Below, piece after piece: positions 6,626-10,583 of a stretch of 10,583 nucleotides of DNA (within the stretch, counting starts at the first letter, position 1; each line of letters starts with the position of its first letter). The notes beneath the pieces were generated by a model that made no database searches, was not told where the DNA came from, and worked only from the letters and a program-made list of their open reading frames with translations. This stretch comes from Comamonadaceae bacterium (GTDB taxonomy: Bacteria > Pseudomonadota > Gammaproteobacteria > Burkholderiales > Burkholderiaceae_C). The translations under genes and the position numbers were made by a program. The DNA is taken from the NCBI GenBank assembly GCA_027490555.1, contig JAIXXW010000177.1, positions 1 through 10,583 of the forward strand. Direction: 5' to 3'.

Positions 6626-6797
6626 AGGCGAACGGCTGGTAACCCGCGTCAGGAGGAGTCCCTCCCACACGGGCTGTGCGCTTCCCAGTGGTTCTGGTGG
6701 GGAACGGTGTCCACCACGCTCCACGTCAGAGTGGTCTGTTTAACGCTAAACAGGCTCCTATCGCCAGTTGCGCACCCCGTGAGTGTAGCCCAGTCGA
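6610..6797. ncRNA. Candidate structured RNA between glyA and the transglycosylase gene
   Basis: This non-coding spacer holds nested inverted repeats. CACGGG-CT-GTGCGC (6668-6681) pairs with GCGCAC-CCCGTG (6770-6781), giving 12 base pairs with one 2-base bulge. Inside are three hairpins: TGGTGG/CCACCA (6695-6700, 6711-6716), CCAC/GTGG (6721-6724, 6731-6734) and CTGTTTA/TAAACAG (6736-6742, 6747-6753). Outside, TTGAC-AA-GGGCTGC (6610-6623) can pair with GTAGCCC-A-GTCGA (6785-6797), and GGAGG/CCTCC (6652-6665) forms another hairpin. Two G-U pairs in the outer stem form only if the plus strand is transcribed, whereas a U-run terminator and glyA lie on the minus strand, so the strand is unresolved. 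The span of about 188 bases is like that of 6S RNA. It could be a glyA leader, a small RNA or an intergenic repeat; I do not recognise the family. Confidence 0.4.
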
Positions 6798-6823
6798 CCC
6801 CATGGACAGGCCGAAAAGGCCGA

Positions 6824-7558
6824 TCACATGCGGCCGTGCGGGGGCAATTCCTGAGCCCTCGACTGGCGCGCCATGCTCTCCAAACGCTGGTGTTCCGCCA
6901 GCACACGGTGGACATACTCGCCGCCATGGCGTTGCTCTGTGGCCATGGCGTACAGCTGCAGGGCGGCTTCGAGCGAGGCACTTTGCTCGATCAGGGCTTG
7001 CAAATGGCGTGCGCCCACGCGCAAATTGGTCAGGGGGTCAAAAGCAGCCAAAGGGCCACCGAAGGGCAACAAGGCCTGGTGTTGTGCTTGCGGGTCAATT
7101 TGCATCAGGCCCATGCCACCTTGGGCACCCGAAGCGAAGGGGTTGAAGCGCGACTCGATGGCCATCACCGCCAGCAGCAGTGTGGGTGAAATCTGGATGC
7201 TGTCGCCCACCCGCCAAGCTTCGGACACCAGGGCGCCCAAAGGCTCGGGCGATACCTTGTAGCGGCGGCTGAGCCACTGGGTGACCGCCGCCTGCTCTTG
7301 ACTCAAGGCCAGTTCAGGCCGGCTGTTGAGGGTGGACAGTGGGTGGTCCTCGGCCGTTTGGAGGGATGGATCGGGGGCACTGTCCAGCCTGGACTCCAGC
7401 CAGCCCAGCAGCTGGTGGCTGGCAGTTTGCCGCCACTCGGGCTGAAATGTGAAGGCCATGGCCAGCGCCAAGCCCATAAGGCCCAGCATGGCCAGGCCAT
7501 GGCGCGTCAGTTTCAGCAGTCCGGAATTCGCCAAGCGCTGCAGAATTCGTGTATTCAT
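6824..7558 (-). CDS. Membrane-anchored lytic transglycosylase-like protein (SLT domain)
   Basis: A 244-aa protein with one hydrophobic segment near the N-terminus (about residues 21-38), an uncleaved anchor or signal peptide, then a linker and a C-terminal SLT domain. The catalytic motif is ISPTLLLAVMAIESRFNP with Glu135, followed by GGMGLMQIDPQAQ and NLRVGARHL, all typical of family 1 lytic transglycosylases that cleave the glycan strand of peptidoglycan in the periplasm. The last motif, usually AYNAG, is replaced by LYAMATEQRHGGEYVHRVL, so this belongs to a divergent subgroup. The start is either ATG at 7558 or an in-frame GTG at 7570; neither has a strong ribosome site. It lies upstream of glyA with the structured spacer in between, and a fair promoter is found about 165 bases upstream. 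Fold and general activity are well supported; substrate role is unknown. Confidence 0.85.
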   Translation of the reverse strand: MNTRILQRLANSGLLKLTRHGLAMLGLMGLALAMAFTFQPEWRQTASHQLLGWLESRLDSAPDPSLQTAEDHPLSTLNSRPELALSQEQAAVTQWLSRRYKVSPEPLGALVSEAWRVGDSIQISPTLLLAVMAIESRFNPFASGAQGGMGLMQIDPQAQHQALLPFGGPLAAFDPLTNLRVGARHLQALIEQSASLEAALQLYAMATEQRHGGEYVHRVLAEHQRLESMARQSRAQELPPHGRM

Positions 7559-7695
7559 ATAGGTGCTCACTCAATGCCCATGGCAGCCAAGGACCGTCCT
7601 CGCTGGGGGCGCACACGGTTCCATGTGGTGGATGTTTTGCAGGCCACGGGGGGCATGACACCGGTGTTCCGGTGGGGTGGGGCCCGCCTGGACGG

Positions 7696-7728
7696 AGAAT
7701 CCCTGGTTTTTCAAAGTTGCGGGATTCT
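7696..7728. repeat. 8-base inverted repeat overlapping a predicted -10 box
   Basis: AGAATCCC (7696-7703) and GGGATTCT (7721-7728) are perfect inverted repeats with a 17-base spacer. The right arm covers most of the predicted -10 box of the transglycosylase gene. It could be an operator for a dimeric regulator or a hairpin at the 5' end of the transcript. Confidence 0.4.
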
Positions 7729-7751
7729 AAAAGATTAAAAGACCAATTCAA
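7724..7751 (-). promoter_or_regulatory. Predicted sigma70-type promoter of the transglycosylase gene
   Basis: On the minus strand TTGAAT (7751-7746), a 16-base spacer and TAGAAT (7729-7724). The -10 box matches the consensus at five of six bases and the -35 at four of six, in an AT-rich stretch of an otherwise GC-rich window. It would give a leader of about 160 bases before the ATG at 7558. Confidence 0.45.
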
Positions 7752-7970
7752 GAATAACAATTATTTTCTTGATATTGATCTTTGTATATGAGGGGGCTTT
7801 CGTGACCCTAAAACAGTCCCAAAAGCAACGCCATAGGACAAGGCGACTGACATGAAGGATTTAGGAGCGAAAATAGCCGGTTGTTGCATACCGCATGCGG
7901 CGGCCTGATCGCCTGCCATGGCAGAGCTGAATGGCCAGTCGGCTGCCCATGTGTTTTTGAAGAATTGACC
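7752..7970. other. Divergent AT-rich spacer before the DUF349 gene
   Basis: Part of a 410-base gap between the transglycosylase and DUF349 genes. About 7752-7790 is strongly AT-rich and probably carries the plus-strand promoter, though no clear -35/-10 pair stood out. Two tiny overlapping plus-strand frames occur: GTG at 7802 to 7855 (17 aa, very basic) behind AGGGGG, and ATG at 7852 to 7908 (18 aa). Neither is convincing as a gene. Two perfect 10-base palindromes, CCGCATGCGG (7891-7900) and TGCCATGGCA (7914-7923), lie in the 3' part. No recognised RNA family was seen. Confidence 0.35.
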
Positions 7971-10583
7971 GTGACCACTTCCTCCAAGCCCTTCGATCTT
8001 GCCAGTCAAGACCCCTTGATTGCCGCGATCTTCCAAGCCGCCACCTCCGGCGATCGCAGTGCGCGCCTGCGCGAGTGGCTGCAAACCAGCCCCAGCGAGG
8101 CCCAACTCCACGAGGTTTACCGGGAGTTGTCGTCCAAGGACAAAGGGGTGGCCAAACAGCTCAAGGAAAAAATCGACGAGATCAAACGCAGCCACGGACA
8201 GGAAGCCCTGGCCAGTGACTGGGCGCGCAAGGCCGAGCAGATTTTGTCCGCCCCGCGCCTGCACGTGGCCGATGCCATGGCTTGGCAGCGCGATGCCGCC
8301 AAAGCCGGAGCACCCTTGTCACGCGAACCCTTGGCGGGCTTGAAGATCCGTCTGGTGGAAATGGTAAAAGGCATCGAGGACCTGCAGCACCAGGTGATGG
8401 TGCAAAGGGAAGCTGCCGTGTTGCTGGCCCAGCGCATCGAGGTCCTGTCGACCAAGCCCCTGGCCGAAGCCCAGTCAGGCCGCTCGGGCCTGCACAGCGA
8501 TGTGGGCCAGTGGCAAAGCCAGGCCCAGGCCCTGATGGGCCACACCCTGTGGCCCAGTGTGGACCCCAAATACCCCGGCCAGCTCGACAGTGCCGGCAAG
8601 CAGATGCAAGCCGTTTGGGATGGCTTCTCGGCGGCCCTGGCCGCTGCCGAACTGGCATCGGCGGATGCGCAGGCCGTCTTGCCACCTGTGCCGGTGTGGG
8701 CCGATGAAATCCGGCGTCAACGTGGCGAAGTGCTTGCAGTCAGCCCGGTTTCTGCCACGCCAGTGCAGGCGCAATCCCCCGACAAATCCGAAAAAACTTC
8801 CAAGACCGACAAAGCCGTCAAACCCAAGGTCGACGCGGCCCAGCGTCAGGCCCTGCGCGACCAAGCCTTGCAGACCGTCACGCCCCTGCTCGAAGCGCTG
8901 GAAAAGGACATCGCCCAGACGCCAGGCGCGGCCCTGGCCGAAGCGGCTTCGGCATTGCGTGCCGCCTTGAATGTGCATGGCAAACACCTCGACACCAGCT
9001 TGGATGAGCGCCTGCACCTGGCCCTCACTGCCGCAGGGGATGCCCAGGGCTGGTCGCGCTGGCTGACCGATCAGCTGCGCCTGGATCTGGTTCAGCAGGC
9101 AGAGGCTTTGCTGGACGCCCACAAGGCCCCCACCTTGGGTGGGCGCAAGATGCAAGACAAGCTGCGCCAATTGCGCGACAGCTGGAAGCAGATGGATCAG
9201 GGTGGCCTGCCCAACCATGCCTTGTGGAAGCGTTTTGACGCGGCCTGTACAGAAGCCTACACAACCGTCATGGCCTGGCTGGAGCAGATGAAAAAGGACT
9301 CGGCCGATCAGCGTGCCCAGCGTGTGGCCCTGATGGAAGAGGTCAAGGCCTGGACCGCCGCCCACGCGACCAGTGAGGATTGGCGAGGTCAACTGCGCGC
9401 CCTGCACCAGTTCTCCGACCGGTGGCGCAATGCGGGTCACCTCAGTGAGAAGGCCTTTGCCGAAATGCAGGGCCAATGGAAAGGCGTCATCAAAGCGGCG
9501 GCGGCCCGTCTGGAAGCTGCCCAAAAAGCCAGCATCGAGCGACGCCAGGCGCTAATCCAGGAAGCCCAGGTCTTGGGCGCCGAACCTGCTTTGCGGGTGG
9601 ACGCCATCAAGGCCTTGCAGCAGCGCTGGCAATCCGAGGCGCAGTCGGTCCCCCTGGACCGAAAGACCGAACAAAAACTGTGGGAGGTCTTCCGTGCGCC
9701 GCTGGACCAAGCCTTCCAGCGCAAAGGTTCTGAACGTACACCGTTGGCCACGACCATGAGTGCCCATGACCGCGCTGTCCTGGAGGCTTCCAAAGCGCTG
9801 GACGCGGCCAACGCCGGGGGCGATGTGGCCCAGATCCGTGCCGCCATGGCGGCGCTGGAGGCGGCATTGCGGGGGCAGGCCTTGCAAGCCAAAGACAGCC
9901 CCAGCGCAGCCCCAGCACCCAGCGAAGCCACCGAGCCCTCGCCCGCAGTCGAGGCTGAAAACGGCGACACCGGTGCAAACCCCGAAACACCTGCAAGCCC
10001 AGCAGCCCCGGTGGCCAAGGCCGCCAAACCCGTGGTCGCCGTGCGCGGCGATGACCGGCCCGGAGCCAAACGCCAAGACATCCCGGCAACTCGCGAAGGC
10101 CGCAAAGACCCCCGTGGGCCTGAGCGTGGTGCCCGCTTTGGCCCTGACCGCGGTCCAGGCCGTGGCACGGAGCGATTGGGGGACCGTGCGGGACGGACAG
10201 ATGCCCGTCAAGAGCGTGGTCCGCGCTTGGGCGATGCCGCTTTTCGCGCCCAGCGCGAAGCCATGGAACGTGCCGAGATGGCCTTGCGCAAGCTGGCCGC
10301 TCAAGCCCATGGCGAAACGCTGTCCCGCTTGATGTCGGCCTGGCAAGCGCGCCGTGCCGAAGATTTGCCGACGGCCCAGGAGTTGGGCAAAACCGTGCAA
10401 GCATCGACCCGTCAGGCCTGGGTGCAAGCCCTCAGCGCCGCGGCCAAGGACGGTGCGCGCACCGCCTTGCTGCGCCTGGAGATGGCGGCCGAAGTGCCCA
10501 CACCGGCCGATCACCTCGGTGAGCGTCGCGCTTTGCAGTTGCAATTGTTGACCCAGCGCCACCAGCCAGGCCCGAAAGAGACC
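7971..10583 (+). CDS. Large DUF349 domain-containing protein, 3' end outside window
   Basis: An uninterrupted frame of 871 codons from a GTG at 7971 to the right edge. It is soluble and rich in Ala, Gln, Leu and charged residues, predicted largely helical. Three DUF349-like repeats can be seen around residues 395-440 (LRDSWKQMDQGG, then LWKRFDAACTEAY), 478-518 (LHQFSDRWRNAG) and 549-589 (LQQRWQSEA, then LWEVFRAPLDQAF). About 642-690 is an Ala/Pro/Glu-rich disordered linker, and 692-759 is rich in Arg, Gly and Asp. Helical sequence resumes after it. The N-terminal part has a KDKGVAKQLKEKIDEIK helix. Large proteins of this kind are common in Comamonadaceae and have no established function. GTG was chosen because the protein starts shortly before the conserved helices; a TTG at 7965 is also possible and the ribosome site is weak. 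Coding confidence is high from length and sustained composition; several long antisense frames here are shadows. Confidence 0.88.
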   Translation, partial: MTTSSKPFDLASQDPLIAAIFQAATSGDRSARLREWLQTSPSEAQLHEVYRELSSKDKGVAKQLKEKIDEIKRSHGQEALASDWARKAEQILSAPRLHVADAMAWQRDAAKAGAPLSREPLAGLKIRLVEMVKGIEDLQHQVMVQREAAVLLAQRIEVLSTKPLAEAQSGRSGLHSDVGQWQSQAQALMGHTLWPSVDPKYPGQLDSAGKQMQAVWDGFSAALAAAELASADAQAVLPPVPVWADEIRRQRGEVLAVSPVSATPVQAQSPDKSEKTSKTDKAVKPKVDAAQRQALRDQALQTVTPLLEALEKDIAQTPGAALAEAASALRAALNVHGKHLDTSLDERLHLALTAAGDAQGWSRWLTDQLRLDLVQQAEALLDAHKAPTLGGRKMQDKLRQLRDSWKQMDQGGLPNHALWKRFDAACTEAYTTVMAWLEQMKKDSADQRAQRVALMEEVKAWTAAHATSEDWRGQLRALHQFSDRWRNAGHLSEKAFAEMQGQWKGVIKAAAARLEAAQKASIERRQALIQEAQVLGAEPALRVDAIKALQQRWQSEAQSVPLDRKTEQKLWEVFRAPLDQAFQRKGSERTPLATTMSAHDRAVLEASKALDAANAGGDVAQIRAAMAALEAALRGQALQAKDSPSAAPAPSEATEPSPAVEAENGDTGANPETPASPAAPVAKAAKPVVAVRGDDRPGAKRQDIPATREGRKDPRGPERGARFGPDRGPGRGTERLGDRAGRTDARQERGPRLGDAAFRAQREAMERAEMALRKLAAQAHGETLSRLMSAWQARRAEDLPTAQELGKTVQASTRQAWVQALSAAAKDGARTALLRLEMAAEVPTPADHLGERRALQLQLLTQRHQPGPKET

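Noticed and set aside
4413..6743. 776-codon plus-strand open frame
   Set aside because: It runs out of frame across fimT and antisense to nrdR and glyA, both of which are unmistakable. The frame is a by-product of high GC and codon bias.
6809..6821. GGCC-GAAAA-GGCC hairpin as terminator of the transglycosylase gene
   Set aside because: The stem is only four base pairs and no T-run follows on the minus strand.
6564..6823. Known glycine, THF or SAH riboswitch before glyA
   Set aside because: I looked for the conserved aptamer sequence blocks of these families by eye and found none. The structured spacer is therefore reported only as an unrecognised candidate.
7761..8264. 167-codon minus-strand frame over the DUF349 start
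   Set aside because: It spans the AT-rich promoter region and is antisense to the DUF349 N-terminus, with no recognisable domain or good ribosome site.
8475..10562. Long minus-strand frames (8475-9524, 9552-10562) opposite the DUF349 gene
   Set aside because: The plus-strand frame is continuous for 871 codons with DUF349 motifs; the antisense products are Gly/Arg-rich and featureless.
1..10583. CRISPR array, insertion sequence, tRNA or rRNA
   Set aside because: No regularly spaced repeats, transposase motifs, terminal inverted repeats or tRNA T-loop sequences were seen anywhere in the window.

Overview
The window is GC-rich and reads as a chromosomal segment of a betaproteobacterium, most likely order Burkholderiales, family Comamonadaceae or a close relative. 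This rests on the glyA-nrdR pair, the PilE/PilW/PilX/PilV/FimT minor-pilin set next to ribD, and the style of the large DUF349 protein. It is inferred from gene content and recognisable protein families, without a database search.

Layout. Positions 1-119 (minus) hold the first 39 codons of an acyl-CoA ligase-like gene that runs off the left edge. Then comes ribD (minus), preceded on the same strand by four minor-pilin genes read in the order pilE-pilW-pilX-pilV. These four are joined by three successive 4-base ATGA stop/start overlaps. A 78-base divergent spacer separates pilE from fimT (plus), which converges on nrdR. nrdR follows glyA with a 12-base gap, so glyA-nrdR looks like one minus-strand unit. 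Upstream of glyA is a 260-base spacer rich in inverted repeats, which I read as an undescribed structured RNA or leader. Next is a membrane-anchored lytic transglycosylase-like protein (minus). An AT-rich divergent spacer of about 410 bases follows. The right end (plus, from 7971) is a very large DUF349 protein that stays open to the right edge.

How the genes fit together. PilE, PilW, PilX, PilV and FimT would be cleaved by the prepilin peptidase and form the priming or tip complex of a type IV pilus. No pilY1 is present between them, although it is often found there. Three of the five (FimT, PilW, PilX) contain a 12-residue EF-hand-like loop, and PilW lacks the conserved Glu at mature position 5. 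RibD makes an early riboflavin intermediate. GlyA supplies glycine and one-carbon units, and NrdR represses ribonucleotide reductase genes. The transglycosylase acts on peptidoglycan. The function of the DUF349 protein is unknown.

Most interesting leads: the structured RNA candidate between the transglycosylase gene and glyA; the shared putative calcium loops and altered N-terminal motifs of the minor pilins; and the oversized, cysteine-rich PilX. No mobile element, CRISPR array, tRNA or rRNA was found.
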